Shown here in pieces: positions 34,512 through 43,190 of a stretch of 64,000 bases of DNA (its first letter is position 1; the number at the start of each line of letters is the position of its first letter). The stretch is from the NCBI GenBank assembly GCA_945911015.1, contig CAMDZW010000002.1:124001-188000 (forward strand). The letters are read 5' to 3'. The stretch comes from an uncultured Propionibacteriaceae bacterium (GTDB taxonomy: Bacteria; Actinomycetota; Actinomycetes; Propionibacteriales; Propionibacteriaceae). The notes under the pieces were generated by a model that was not told the DNA's origin, ran no database searches, and saw nothing but the letters and a program-made list of their open reading frames with translations. A program made the position numbers and the translations under genes.

Positions 34512-35017
34512 ACGAACCGGCTCGGCCCCGTGGGGCGCGGCTGGTCCACCGGCGTACCAGCCGAGTGGTTCCGGTCGCCGACGACGGGCGGGTGCTGTTG
34601 TTGCACGGCCATGAACCGGCCCGGCCCGACTGGTGGTTCTGGTTCACCATCGGGGGAGCGGTCGAAGCCGGCGAGTCGGTGCGCGCGGCGGCCTGCCGGG
34701 AGCTCTTCGAAGAGGTCGGGATCTCGGTGCCGGAGGCCTCGCTGGGAGAGCCGTACCTCAGTGAGGAGATCGAGTTCGACTGGGACGACGCCCACATCAT
34801 CCAGCACCAGACCTTCTTTGCCGTGTTGCTGCCGGATGCGCCGCTGCCCGACCTCAGCGCCCTCGACGGACAGGAGTCCCAGACCATCGACCAGGCCGCC
34901 TGGGTCGACCCGGCCGACCTCGCCTCCGGCGAGGCGGAACCGGTCAACCAGAACCTCGTCACCTACGTACGAGCAGCAGTCACCCAGGTGCTCGGTCCCG
35001 ATTTTGCTTCCTCGTGA
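34508..35017 (+). CDS. Nudix hydrolase
   Basis: 169 aa. Complete Nudix box GAVEAGESV...RELFEEVGI near residues 50-72 that binds Mg and cleaves nucleoside diphosphate-X substrates; FWFTIGGAVEAGE is typical of ADP-ribose or NTP type enzymes. GTG 34508 overlaps the glutaredoxin-like stop (GTGA). Substrate not predictable. Confidence 0.9.
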   Translation: MNEPARPRGARLVHRRTSRVVPVADDGRVLLLHGHEPARPDWWFWFTIGGAVEAGESVRAAACRELFEEVGISVPEASLGEPYLSEEIEFDWDDAHIIQHQTFFAVLLPDAPLPDLSALDGQESQTIDQAAWVDPADLASGEAEPVNQNLVTYVRAAVTQVLGPDFASS

Positions 35018-35031
35018 GCAACGTGTAATCT
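35004..35031 (+). promoter_or_regulatory. promoter of the initiator tRNA
   Basis: TTGCTT (35004-35009), 16-base spacer, extended TG-TAATCT (-10 at 35026-35031); predicted start about 6 bases before the tRNA. Confidence 0.55.
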
Positions 35032-35043
35032 TTACCAAGTCGC

Positions 35044-35117
35044 CGCGGGGTGGAGCAGCTCGGTAGCTCGCTGGGCTCATAACCCAGAGGTCACAGGTTC
35101 AAATCCTGTCCCCGCTA
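35044..35117 (+). tRNA. initiator tRNA-fMet (anticodon CAT)
   Basis: 74-nt cloverleaf. Acceptor arms CGCGGGG/CCCCGCT with an unpaired 1-72 position, T arm ACAGG-TTCAAAT-CCTGT and anticodon arm CTGGG-CTCATAA-CCCAG. Three consecutive G-C pairs next to the loop and the 1-72 mismatch identify the initiator. The 3' CCA is not encoded (CGA follows). Confidence 0.96.
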
Positions 35118-35123
35118 CGAAAC

Positions 35124-35170
35124 AGGCCCTCTGGCCAGGGATTACCCGGTCAGAGGGCCTTTCGCTTTCC
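35124..35170 (+). terminator. intrinsic terminator of the tRNA-fMet gene
   Basis: 13-bp stem with one G-T pair (arms 35124-35136 and 35148-35160), 11-base loop, then TTCGCTTTCC. The weak T-tract is typical for high-GC genomes. Confidence 0.75.
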
Positions 35171-35274
35171 CTGAATGCCAGCGTCGCGATCACGACAACC
35201 GCCCCGCTGAGGCGCTCGCGACCAGCGCCAGCCGCGAACGCGGCCCCTGAACAGTGAAACGAGTTGACCAACGA

Positions 35275-35296
35275 TGATATCGTTGTGGTGATATCG
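35275..35296. promoter_or_regulatory. direct repeat TGATATCG x2, putative FitA operator
   Basis: TGATATCG at 35275-35282 and 35289-35296, 14 bases apart, each containing the GATATC palindrome, just before the antitoxin ribosome site. TTGACC at 35264 is a possible -35. Ribbon-helix-helix antitoxins bind such paired sites to repress their own operon. Confidence 0.5.
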
Positions 35297-35308
35297 GAGG
35301 TGATCTCT

Positions 35309-35536
35309 GTGGAGCAGATCCTGATTCGCAACCTTCCTGCGGGAACCAAAGCTGTCCTTAAGACGCGTGCTCAGCGGCACCGTCGCTCCGTCGAGGCCGA
35401 AGCGCGGGAGATTCTCGCTGACGCTCTCGAACGTGACCCTGTCACTCTCGTGGACCTGCTCGGCACCGACGAAGGGGCCGACATCGAGTTCGAGCCCGAG
35501 CGCCTTGGCCTGACTGCTCGTACGTCTGATCTGTGA
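35309..35536 (+). CDS. FitA/Arc-type ribbon-helix-helix antitoxin
   Basis: 75 aa. [20 protein letters not shown] is the beta-strand/helix pattern of FitA-like antitoxins; [15 protein letters not shown] completes the DNA-binding fold. The C-terminal half would wrap the PIN toxin. GTG 35309 has GGAGG 8 bases upstream; a longer start at 35264 would absorb the operator. GTGA overlap with the toxin. Located directly after the initiator tRNA. Confidence 0.85.
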   Translation: MEQILIRNLPAGTKAVLKTRAQRHRRSVEAEAREILADALERDPVTLVDLLGTDEGADIEFEPERLGLTARTSDL

Positions 35537-35964
35537 CCCGGCCAATGCGGTACGTGCTGGACACCAACGTGGTCTCCGCGCTGCGGGTCCGCGGGCGCAA
35601 TCCGCAGGTCGAGGCTTGGGCAGCCTCGGTGCCTATCGCGGACCAGTTCGTGACGGCACCGACGATGGCAGAGATCGAGCGCGGCGTGGTTGCCAAGGGG
35701 CGAGTCGATCAGCTTCAAGGGGAGATCCTGCGCCGCTGGTTCGAAGACCAAGTTCTGCCGGCGTTCGCAGACCGAGTGCTGCCATTCGACCTACCCGCTG
35801 CTCGGATCCTGGCTACCTACCGAGTCCCCGAGCACGCTCCACTCGACGACGCACTCATCGCTGCCATCGCCCAAGCTGTCGAGATGAGGGTCGTCACCCG
35901 CAACACCCGGCACTTTGAACCACTCGGCGTTACCTGCCTGAACCCGTGGGACCCAAACGCTTAG
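35533..35964 (+). CDS. PIN-domain toxin, FitB/VapC type
   Basis: 143 aa. PIN fold with the acidic site D10 (LDTNVVSAL), E47 (MAEIERGV), D105/D106 (LDDALIAA) and N124 (VTRNTRHF). Such toxins are Mg-dependent ribonucleases, often cutting tRNA or rRNA, and are held inactive by the antitoxin. GTG 35533 overlaps the antitoxin stop; ATG 35545 is an alternative. The active-site residues are all present. Confidence 0.92.
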   Translation: MTRPMRYVLDTNVVSALRVRGRNPQVEAWAASVPIADQFVTAPTMAEIERGVVAKGRVDQLQGEILRRWFEDQVLPAFADRVLPFDLPAARILATYRVPEHAPLDDALIAAIAQAVEMRVVTRNTRHFEPLGVTCLNPWDPNA

Positions 35965-36072
35965 CTCAGCCTAGGGATGGCCGCGATGGACCGACGCCGG
36001 CCTGGTCCGTGCGGCTGTCAGCCAGTGAGCGGCGGCACCACTGGTCCGGCTCGACGACCCGGCAAGCCAGTA

Positions 36073-36543
36073 TCAGACGTCGTTGCGGGCGAGCGTTGCA
36101 CGGATCAGCTCGACGTGGCTCCGCTGGCTTGTCGGCGTGACCAGGTGCATGTCGAGCGTCGACCGGTCGAGGCCGTCGCCGTCCCAGCGTGGAATGACGT
36201 GGGTGTGGAGGTGCCACATGGACTGTCCGCCGCTTGGCTCGTTGTTCTGACGGATGGAGACACCCTCGCAGTTGGTCGCGTCGAGGAGTGTCGTGGCCAT
36301 GAGTCGGCAGGTGATGGCCAGAGCCGCCGTGGTTTGATCGTCGGCTGCGTACAGGTTCTCGATGTGTGACGTCGGTGCCACGAGCAGGTTGCCTGTAGTG
36401 GGGTTTGGCCAATGTGGGGCGACCATGGCGATGGTGTGAGCGTCGCGGTACACAATGTTGTCCGGTCCGCTGATTTCCGTGTCGCCACCTGCGATCACGA
36501 CACAGACTGGGCACTGGTAGTCGGCCGGTTCGTGAGATCGCAT
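36073..36543 (-). CDS. HIT family hydrolase
   Basis: 156 aa. Histidine triad HLHTHVIP (H111, H113, H115) near the C-terminus and an N-terminal CxxC (C11, C14), possibly binding zinc. The family hydrolyses nucleotide phosphoramidates or dinucleotides. It has a good promoter ending 5 bases before the ATG. The 109 bases between it and the PIN toxin (convergent) show nothing notable. Confidence 0.92.
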   Translation of the reverse strand: MRSHEPADYQCPVCVVIAGGDTEISGPDNIVYRDAHTIAMVAPHWPNPTTGNLLVAPTSHIENLYAADDQTTAALAITCRLMATTLLDATNCEGVSIRQNNEPSGGQSMWHLHTHVIPRWDGDGLDRSTLDMHLVTPTSQRSHVELIRATLARNDV

Positions 36544-36548
36544 GCCTG

Positions 36549-36577
36549 ATTATCCTGAAACGGGTTCTCCACGACAA
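36549..36577 (-). promoter_or_regulatory. promoter of the HIT gene (leaderless)
   Basis: Minus strand TTGTCG (36577-36572), 17-base spacer, GATAAT (36554-36549), then 5 bases and the ATG at 36543. One of the best consensus promoters in the window. Confidence 0.6.
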
Positions 36578-36646
36578 TCGGAATTCGGACGCCCATGCGT
36601 TGCGATCAATGCTGGCGGTGGGCGCCTCAGAACCCGAGGAGAGTTC

Positions 36647-37348
36647 TCAGAAGGGCAGGTCGACGACGAGCAGTTCCCCGGGCTGTTGCCGGTGGAGGCG
36701 ATCATGTGCCCGGCGGGCGAGCTGCACAGCTCGCCGCCAATGCGCGCCTTCCCGGGGATGAACCTGCAACGTCTGCCGACACCAGGTGGCACCGGATCTC
36801 CAGTGCACGGCCACGCAGAGCGTCGGACGTTGCCTGTTCCCATTCGGCGGCATGCGCCGCGTTCATGTCATTGTTGAGTGGACAGAGCAAGATGCGAGCC
36901 CCGGCGTTGACCAGACGGCGGTGAGTTCGGGATGTCGGGCGTCTGCGCAGATGATGATGCCGATGGGGGTGTCTCCCAGCTCGAACGGCAGGGACGGGGT
37001 GCCTGGTGTGATGCCCGGCTCACGGGGAAAGACCTTGCGGGCGACATGCAACGCGGCTCCACCGTGCAGCACGGCGGCTGAACTGAACAGCCCCGCAGAT
37101 GTGTGTTCGGTGAACCCGAGGACGACCGTCAGCGATTCCGGCAGCGACCTGGCCCAGGCATCTTCGAGCTGCTTGAGGGATGTCGCCCGGCGGATGGCCC
37201 CGGGCACCGTGTGTGGTAGACCGCCCACCGCAAACTCAGGGGTGAGGAGGAGGTCCACGTCGCGTCTGACGCACTCCGAGATCACCGCCTCAAGGTCTGT
37301 GTAGTCAGTCAGGCCGCTCACGGAAGTCTGGAGGCTGGCTATGCGCCC
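36647..37348 (-). pseudogene. carbon-nitrogen hydrolase (nitrilase family), frameshifted remnant
   Basis: The first part (from 37321) reads as a nitrilase-fold protein with the catalytic Glu (TPEFAVGG), Lys (ARKVFPRE) and Cys (IIICADARHPE). Near 36915 the match jumps frame to VNAGARILLCPLNNDMNAAH, then again to ARIGGELCSSPAGHM, then again to PGELLVVDLPF ending at 36647. Upstream of the GTG at 37321 the family-like sequence continues (RIASLQTS) without a start codon before a stop. At least three shifts make a decayed gene the best reading; sequencing errors are the alternative. Confidence 0.7.
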
Positions 37349-37480
37349 GCTTCACAGGCTAGATGCAGATTTCGCTCGCCCAGGCCTCCGCGCTCGTGGT
37401 GCCGTTTGAAGGACGGGTCAGAATCTTTGACAGGTGTGGATCAGGCCGCCCGGTCTGGCCGGTTGAGCGAAGGGAGATCC

Positions 37481-37681
37481 GTGCGCCAACTGGTGAGGTG
37501 GTCTTCGCTCGTGGCTCTGGTGATCGCGGTGGCGACGATTGTGTTGGCGGTGAGGGATGTCGTCGAGCTCCCCAGGTTCACCACCTTGGGAATGATGGGG
37601 CCATTGCAGCTTGCTGGCTGTCTTCGCGGATCTGGATGCCCGACAATCCGAAGTCTCGATGGATGCCCGGGGCCAAGATGA
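37481..37681 (+). CDS. small hypothetical membrane protein
   Basis: 66 aa from GTG 37481 with GGGAG about 5 bases upstream. One membrane helix (LVALVIAVATIVLAV) near the N-terminus, then a short Cys/Gly-rich tail. No family recognised. Overlaps the next small gene by ATGA. Coding status rests on the ribosome site, the helix and the coupling. Confidence 0.4.
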   Translation: MRQLVRWSSLVALVIAVATIVLAVRDVVELPRFTTLGMMGPLQLAGCLRGSGCPTIRSLDGCPGPR

Positions 37682-37905
37682 CGGTCACGCTGATCGTGGC
37701 TGGAGTCGTTGGCTGCTTGGTTCTTTTGTGCGCTGCGGGACTGGTCCGGTACCGCGCGATAGACGGATGTGTCTCCCACATGCCGCACATGGGGCCATTT
37801 GCCATCAGACCGTCCGCGAACGTGATCACCGCCACGGTGACGTGCACGTTCGAGCGAGATGGCCACACGCAGACGGTGAAGTTACCCTTCGGCGAGTTTC
37901 TCTGA
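37678..37905 (+). CDS. small hypothetical membrane protein
   Basis: 75 aa. N-terminal helix (LIVAGVVGCLVLLCAAGLV) followed by a short outer domain with two cysteines (DGCVSHM and TVTCTFERDGH). Starts inside the stop of the preceding small gene. No family recognised; could be one of a two-part envelope pair. Confidence 0.45.
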   Translation: MTVTLIVAGVVGCLVLLCAAGLVRYRAIDGCVSHMPHMGPFAIRPSANVITATVTCTFERDGHTQTVKLPFGEFL

Positions 37906-38012
37906 CACCGTTGGCGTTTGGTTTCGGGCGTCAGCTATGGCCATTGCATGTCGGACTCAATAGCATTGGCGTGACGGCGGCAGGGTGCCGCTGTCGAATG
38001 GAGGCGTGACCA

Positions 38013-39197
38013 ATGCCGCGCAGGTATCTGGCCAGCGGGTCGTCAACCCTGTCCAAGGCTCCCCGGCTTGCTCCGGAGGAGCCGAGCACGATCGTACGAG
38101 GCCAGGGGTGTCGGGTCTGGGACGACCAGGGGCGGGAGTTCATCGACTACCGGTACGGGCTCGGGCCGGTGACTCTGGGCTACTGCCACCCGGTCGTTGA
38201 TCAGGCCGTACGGGATCAGCTCACCCGTGGCATGGTCTTCGGCCAGCCGACGCCGTTGGAGGAGTCGACGGCCGAGTTGTTCTGCTCGTTGGTGCCGGCG
38301 GCCGAGCAGGTCCGCTTCCTCAAGACTGGCGGCGAGGCCAATGCGGCCGTCATGCGGATCGCCCGTGCGGTCACCGGCCGCGACCATGTCGTCCAGATCG
38401 GCTACCAGGGATGGCTCAACTCGCTGGCCAAGGGCGCCCGAGTGCTTCCCGGCACGACGGCTGACACGCTGCCGGGGGTTCCTGCCGAACTTGCCGCCTT
38501 GCATCATCAGGTGGGCTGGGAGGATCGCGACACCCTGGCTCAGGTGCTCGCCGAGCATGACGTCGCGCTGGTGATTGTCTCGGCCGACTATGCGGGACTG
38601 CCCGACTCCTTGGACTGGTATCGCCATCTCCGCGAGGTGACCACCGCCCATGGTGCGCTGTTGGCGTACGACGAGATTGTCACTGGTTTCAGGGTGGCGA
38701 CGGGTGGCGTGCAGGAGTGGACCGGAGTCCTCCCCGACCTGTGCGTCTTCGCCAAGGGTGTGGCCAACGGCATGCCACTGTCGATCTTCGGTGGCCGGGC
38801 AGACTTGATGGCCGGTGTCGACGACGGCAGCATCGTGATCTCCTCGACGTTCGGTGGCGAGGCGCTGTCGCTGGCCGCAGCCACCGCGGTGATGACGATG
38901 TATCGCGACGAGGCGGTCTGTGATCAGTTGTGGGCCAAGGGGGCGAAGCTCTGGGACGGTGTCCGGGAACGGATTGCTGCCCACGGTGCACCGATCACCG
39001 TACGAGGGCTGCCGGTCTGTCCTCAGCTGAGCCTGGCACCGGGCACCGATCCCAGTGTCTGGGAGCGTTTTCTGCGTGGCATGTACGGACAGGGAATCTC
39101 GCTCTACAACGTCTCGTACGTGAATCTCAGTCACGATGACGAGGCCATCGAGCAGACGATCGCTGCCGCAGACACGGTGCTCGCTGACCTGGTGTGA
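38013..39197 (+). CDS. class III PLP aminotransferase, glutamate-1-semialdehyde-aminomutase-like
   Basis: 394 aa. Fold-type I: YDEIVTGFR (D220 holds the PLP ring nitrogen) and FAKGVANG (K248 Schiff base). FLKTGGEANAAVMRIAR resembles GSA-aminomutase and related sugar or antibiotic aminotransferases. GGAGG lies 8 bases before the ATG. No haem gene is adjacent, so it is probably not the housekeeping hemL; the substrate is unknown. The upstream region 37906-38012 is empty. Confidence 0.88.
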   Translation: MPRRYLASGSSTLSKAPRLAPEEPSTIVRGQGCRVWDDQGREFIDYRYGLGPVTLGYCHPVVDQAVRDQLTRGMVFGQPTPLEESTAELFCSLVPAAEQVRFLKTGGEANAAVMRIARAVTGRDHVVQIGYQGWLNSLAKGARVLPGTTADTLPGVPAELAALHHQVGWEDRDTLAQVLAEHDVALVIVSADYAGLPDSLDWYRHLREVTTAHGALLAYDEIVTGFRVATGGVQEWTGVLPDLCVFAKGVANGMPLSIFGGRADLMAGVDDGSIVISSTFGGEALSLAAATAVMTMYRDEAVCDQLWAKGAKLWDGVRERIAAHGAPITVRGLPVCPQLSLAPGTDPSVWERFLRGMYGQGISLYNVSYVNLSHDDEAIEQTIAAADTVLADLV

Positions 39198-39228
39198 GGA
39201 ACTTGGCGGATAGGTCGACATCGCGGGT

Positions 39229-39900
39229 TCAGGAGTCGACGGCCGCAACTTCCTTGCCGCGCGGCGAGGTCGGGAACCGCTCGATCATGGCCCGCAGCTC
39301 GCCGGCGGAGACATTCGCACCGAAGACTTCGGTCCGAGGCTCGAGTCGTACGCCATCGGCCAACGTGCCGGCCCGGACCGGGTCGAAACCGAGACTGTCG
39401 ACCAGCTGCGCAACGGCAGCGACATCGGACTCGTCATCTCCGGCAACAGCGATCGCCTTGCGGCCAGAAGTTCCGGCCGGACGTGCCTCGTCCTCGACGT
39501 CGTGATAGCCCATGTGGTTGAACGCCTTCACCACCCGCGAGGTCGCCAGGTACTCCTGGACCAGCTCGCTGGTTGACGTCCGCGGGTCGGAGAGATCGTC
39601 ACGGACACCGTCGACCTCCCACCAGTAGTTCATCGCGTCGATCACGAGCTTCCCGGCCAGCGCCTCGACATCGAGCGTGCGGTACTTGCCGAGCGGCAGG
39701 GCGAGGATCACCACTTCAGCCCGGGACACGGCCTCGGCAGCCGTGGTCGCGACCGCTCCCGGTGCCAACACCTCGACGGTGAGTGCGATCGTGGCCGGAT
39801 CTCCGGATCCAGCCACTTTCACATCATGGCCAGCAGCAACGGCGAGTCGGGCCAGGACGGTACCCAGCTTGCCTGCGCCCAGGATGGCGAGTGTGTTCAC
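39229..39900 (-). CDS. NADPH-dependent F420/NADP reductase-like Rossmann protein
   Basis: 223 aa. N-terminal [21 protein letters not shown] dinucleotide-binding motif and the [24 protein letters not shown] region typical of the NADP oxidoreductase coenzyme F420-dependent family. GTG 39900 overlaps the LLM gene stop (GTGA), so the two are coupled. It may regenerate a reduced cofactor for its neighbour. Whether F420 or only NADP is used is not decided by sequence. Confidence 0.8.
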   Translation of the reverse strand: MNTLAILGAGKLGTVLARLAVAAGHDVKVAGSGDPATIALTVEVLAPGAVATTAAEAVSRAEVVILALPLGKYRTLDVEALAGKLVIDAMNYWWEVDGVRDDLSDPRTSTSELVQEYLATSRVVKAFNHMGYHDVEDEARPAGTSGRKAIAVAGDDESDVAAVAQLVDSLGFDPVRAGTLADGVRLEPRTEVFGANVSAGELRAMIERFPTSPRGKEVAAVDS

Positions 39901-40967
39901 GCGCCCACCTCGACTGCAGCGCGCCGCTGCGACAGGATCTCGCGGACGCGAGGGATCACTGCCGTCCCGTACAACTCGACGGCACGCAGTCGGTCCGCGG
40001 CAGGCACCGCACCGCTGGTGTAGATCATGTCGAACCGTCCGACATTGAGCGTCGTGATGGCGTCGGCAATCCTGGTGGCCACGGTGTCCGGCGAACCCAG
40101 GTAGAGCGAGCCCTCGGCGATCTCGTGGTCGAAGGACTCCCGCGTGACGGGCGCCCAGCCACGCTCGGCACCAATGCGGTCCCGGTTCACCTTGTAGTGC
40201 GGCCACACGATCTCGGCAGCAGCCTCATCGGTGTCGGCCACGAACCCGGGGGAGTGCATCCCGATCGGATGAGCGGTCGTCCCGAACTGCTCGGTCGCGC
40301 GGCGGTAGAGCTCGGTGTACGGAGCGAAGCGTGCGGCCGGTCCGCCGATGATGGCCAGCATCAGCGGGAACCCGTAGTGGGCCGTGCGCACCACCGACTG
40401 CGGCGAACCACCGACCCCAACCCAGGTTTCGAGAGTGCCGGAATCGGTCTTGGGAAAGACATCGGCCGCGGCCAGTGCTGCCCGTGTGGTGCCCTCCCAG
40501 GTCACCGGCTGTTGCTTCAACAGCTCGGCGAAGAGCTCGATCTTCTCCTCGAAGAGGACGTCATAGTCGGCCAGATCGTAACCGAACAAGGGAAAGGACT
40601 CGGTGAACGAGCCTCGGCCAAGGATCACCTGAGCACGACCGTTGGACAGTGCATCGAGGGTGGAGAAGCGTTGGAAGACACGTACCGGGTCATCGGACGA
40701 CAGCACGGTCACTCCGGAGGCAAGCTTGATCCGCTCGGTCTGGGTGGCGATCCCGGCCAACACCGTCTCGGGGGAGGAGATCGCGTAGTCCGAACGGTGA
40801 TGTTCGCCCAGCGCGATCACGTCGACTCCGACCTGGTCAGCCAGTACGGCTTCGGCCACCCCCTGGCGGATGGCATCGCCGTACGACAACGGTGTGCCGT
40901 CGCTGCCCTCGGGGATGTCGCCGAAGGTGTCGAGACCGAACTCGATCTCAGCGGGATCGATCGTCAT
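39897..40967 (-). CDS. LLM-class flavin-dependent oxidoreductase
   Basis: 356 aa luciferase-like TIM barrel. [12 protein letters not shown] start, [39 protein letters not shown] and [20 protein letters not shown] are the FMN-binding hallmarks. AAAGG lies 7 bases before ATG 40967. Catalyses an FMN or F420 dependent oxidation of an unknown substrate. First gene of a two-gene operon with the Rossmann reductase. Confidence 0.9.
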   Translation of the reverse strand: MTIDPAEIEFGLDTFGDIPEGSDGTPLSYGDAIRQGVAEAVLADQVGVDVIALGEHHRSDYAISSPETVLAGIATQTERIKLASGVTVLSSDDPVRVFQRFSTLDALSNGRAQVILGRGSFTESFPLFGYDLADYDVLFEEKIELFAELLKQQPVTWEGTTRAALAAADVFPKTDSGTLETWVGVGGSPQSVVRTAHYGFPLMLAIIGGPAARFAPYTELYRRATEQFGTTAHPIGMHSPGFVADTDEAAAEIVWPHYKVNRDRIGAERGWAPVTRESFDHEIAEGSLYLGSPDTVATRIADAITTLNVGRFDMIYTSGAVPAADRLRAVELYGTAVIPRVREILSQRRAAVEVGA

Positions 40968-41142
40968 CAGTGCGCCTTTCCTGATCCGGCTGCGCAGCGG
41001 CCACCCAGATTTGGTTGAAGTGTCATCTCCCTCAACTGATCGGCGGCTGCCGGTATTCCATCGGCACACCGATGAACACCGGCACTGTTACGTTGGCAAC
41101 GATGACCACCGAGCAACCATTCCCAGTCGCAGGAGGCCACCG

Positions 41143-41640
41143 ATGATCGAGCCAGTGGGGCCGGAGTCAAGGATTGTTCGATCCGGTGTCAGTACGTTGT
41201 TCCTGTGGATGGGCATCGCGCTGGTCGTGGTCGGTGTCCTGGTCGGCGTGGGCGGCGCGATCGCAGGGCTGGTCACCGGTGACCCGAGCATGCTGATGAT
41301 GCTCATCCTCACGGCGATCTTCGGGACAGCCGGAGTGCTGATGCATCTCGCCGGCCGCCGCAGTGCGGTCCGTCTGGACCCAGATGGATTGATCTGGCGC
41401 GGCGTCTTCGGCCGGTCGCGGTCAGTCCCGTGGTCGCAGGTGTTCCGGGTCGAGGTGCCCCAGCATCCACGTGAGGGACGAACGGTGGCACTGCTGCTGC
41501 ACAACGGTGTCCGCCTGCCGGTGAACGCGATTCGGATGAGCAGCAACGAACGCGGGTCCTGGGCTGACAACGGCTACCTCACCGCCGGCAACGAGATCGT
41601 CGCCGCCCACCAGGCGTGGCTGTCGCGGACCCTGCGCTGA
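41143..41640 (+). CDS. PH-domain membrane protein
   Basis: 165 aa. Two N-terminal helices (LFLWMGIALVVVGVLVGVGG and LMMLILTAIFGTAGVLM) followed by a bacterial PH-like domain (VRLDPDGLIWRGVFGRSRSVPWSQVFRVEV). AGGAGG lies 6 bases before the ATG. Role unknown. It is divergent from the LLM gene and convergent with the methyltransferase. Confidence 0.8.
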   Translation: MIEPVGPESRIVRSGVSTLFLWMGIALVVVGVLVGVGGAIAGLVTGDPSMLMMLILTAIFGTAGVLMHLAGRRSAVRLDPDGLIWRGVFGRSRSVPWSQVFRVEVPQHPREGRTVALLLHNGVRLPVNAIRMSSNERGSWADNGYLTAGNEIVAAHQAWLSRTLR

Positions 41641-41654
41641 GGTGGGCCCCGATC

Positions 41655-42413
41655 TCAAGCGGGGGTGAGCTCGACGCAGAACTCCTCGCCGATCCGTCCG
41701 CTCAGCAGTGCCGGGTCCGGGTCCACCGCGGCGACTCGAAGCCCTGCTCGCTCAGCGAGAGCGGTGATTGAGGCCAAGGTCTGCCAGTGGATCAACCACT
41801 GCTTTTCCACGGTCTCGACTGAACCGTCGGGCCGGATCCGTTCGTAGCGGACATCGGTGAGCCGGGTACGGGCGTCGACGTCATACTGCTCGGAGACGGG
41901 AGTGTAGCGCAGCACGGTCCCGCTCCCGTCCGTCGATTCGCGTGCCACACCGAGGTCGACCGCAGGGGTGGGGTCGGCCACCCACAGGGGAAGCAGCAGG
42001 ACCCCGTCCTGATGCAGGTGGCGTCGGAAGGAGACGAGGGCACCCAGTGCAACGGTGTCGTCGGGCAGCAGCTCGAAGGTCGGCCCCGCGAGATAGATCG
42101 AGCGATACTGCTGGCCCAGATCCAGCTCCTGCATCAGAGCGACGTCGAGACGGACCGACAGACCGCGGTCACGGGCGGCACGGCGGGCACGATCGATCAT
42201 GTCGGGCGAAGAATCGATGCCATCCACCTGAAGTCCGTCCGCCACCAGGTCCAACAAGGGATGACCGTCGCCACAACCGACCTCAAGGGCAGGCTCGCCA
42301 CATCTGCGTACGAACGCCGCATAGCGTGCCGGGTCAAAGGTTTGAGAGCGCAACGCCCCATAGGCTTCCGCCACGAGACCGGTGTAGAAGAGGGCTGGAT
42401 CATCGCTCGGCAT
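41655..42413 (-). CDS. class I SAM-dependent methyltransferase
   Basis: 252 aa. SAM motif I LEVGCGDGHPLLDL, then VDGIDSSPDMIDRARR (acidic ribose contact), a standard Rossmann methyltransferase. ATG 42413 follows a promoter TTGACC-17-AATGAT that ends 6 bases upstream on the minus strand. Substrate unknown. Confidence 0.87.
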   Translation of the reverse strand: MPSDDPALFYTGLVAEAYGALRSQTFDPARYAAFVRRCGEPALEVGCGDGHPLLDLVADGLQVDGIDSSPDMIDRARRAARDRGLSVRLDVALMQELDLGQQYRSIYLAGPTFELLPDDTVALGALVSFRRHLHQDGVLLLPLWVADPTPAVDLGVARESTDGSGTVLRYTPVSEQYDVDARTRLTDVRYERIRPDGSVETVEKQWLIHWQTLASITALAERAGLRVAAVDPDPALLSGRIGEEFCVELTPA

Positions 42414-42519
42414 GGCCCGATCATTGACCAGCGGCTGCCAACGGTCAACATCTTTACTGGCTGAGCTCGCATCAGGCTCAGGTAGCGTGGGGGGCCCAGC
42501 CATTGATCGGGAGGACGTC

Positions 42520-43164
42520 GTGAGTCGCATCGTCATCATCGGAGCACATGGCAAGGTCGCGCTCCATCTCGTACCACTGCTGGTCGCTCGAGGCGACCAG
42601 GTGACCGGAGTGATCCGCAACCCCGACCATGTGGCCGAGTTGCGTGAGCTCGGCGCCGATCCAGCGGTGGCCGACGTCGAGAACTTGGACACACCGACGC
42701 TGCGCGAGTTGCTGGCCGGTCACGATGCGGTCGTGTGGACGGCCGGAGCCGGCGGCGGGGATCCACGACGCACGAAGGCCGTTGACCAGGACGCAGCGAT
42801 CCGGTCGATGGAAGCTGCAGCATCGGCCGGGGTCCACCGCTACGTCATGGTGTCGTACATCGGCTCGCGCCGCGACCACGGTGTCGCCGAAGACAGCACA
42901 TTTTTCCCTTATGCAGAAGCAAAAGCGGCCGCGGACGAGCACCTGCGCGGCACCGGTCTGGCCTGGACGGTCCTTGGTCCAGGTCCGCTGACCCTCGACG
43001 AGCCGACCGGAAACATCGAGGTCAATGATCCTGGCCGTGGCGTGATCAGTCGTGCAGATGTGGCTGCCGTCATCGCCGCTGTGCTCGTCGAACCAGCCAC
43101 GGTCGGACGCACCATCTCATTCGGCAACGGTGACGTCCCGATCGTAACAGCCATCGGTTCTTGA
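42520..43164 (+). CDS. NAD(P)-binding atypical SDR (NmrA/SDR_a5-like)
   Basis: 214 aa. RIVIIGAHGKVALHLVPLL (GxxGxx(A/G) NADP loop), VMVSYIGSRRDHG and YAEAKAAADEHLRGTGLAWTVLGPG. GGGAGG is 5 bases before GTG 42520, and TAGCGT (42483-42488) fits a -10. These proteins bind NADPH and may act as redox sensors or reductases; the catalytic Tyr-x3-Lys is in YAEAK. Neighbours do not define its role. Confidence 0.9.
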   Translation: MSRIVIIGAHGKVALHLVPLLVARGDQVTGVIRNPDHVAELRELGADPAVADVENLDTPTLRELLAGHDAVVWTAGAGGGDPRRTKAVDQDAAIRSMEAAASAGVHRYVMVSYIGSRRDHGVAEDSTFFPYAEAKAAADEHLRGTGLAWTVLGPGPLTLDEPTGNIEVNDPGRGVISRADVAAVIAAVLVEPATVGRTISFGNGDVPIVTAIGS

Positions 43165-43190
43165 TCAACGGGTAGAGGGGCGCGTGGTCC

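Noticed and set aside
35101-42000. Search by eye for a second copy of the tRNA-fMet 3' end as an attachment site
   Set aside because: No matching stretch was found, and no integrase is present, so no integrated element is claimed.
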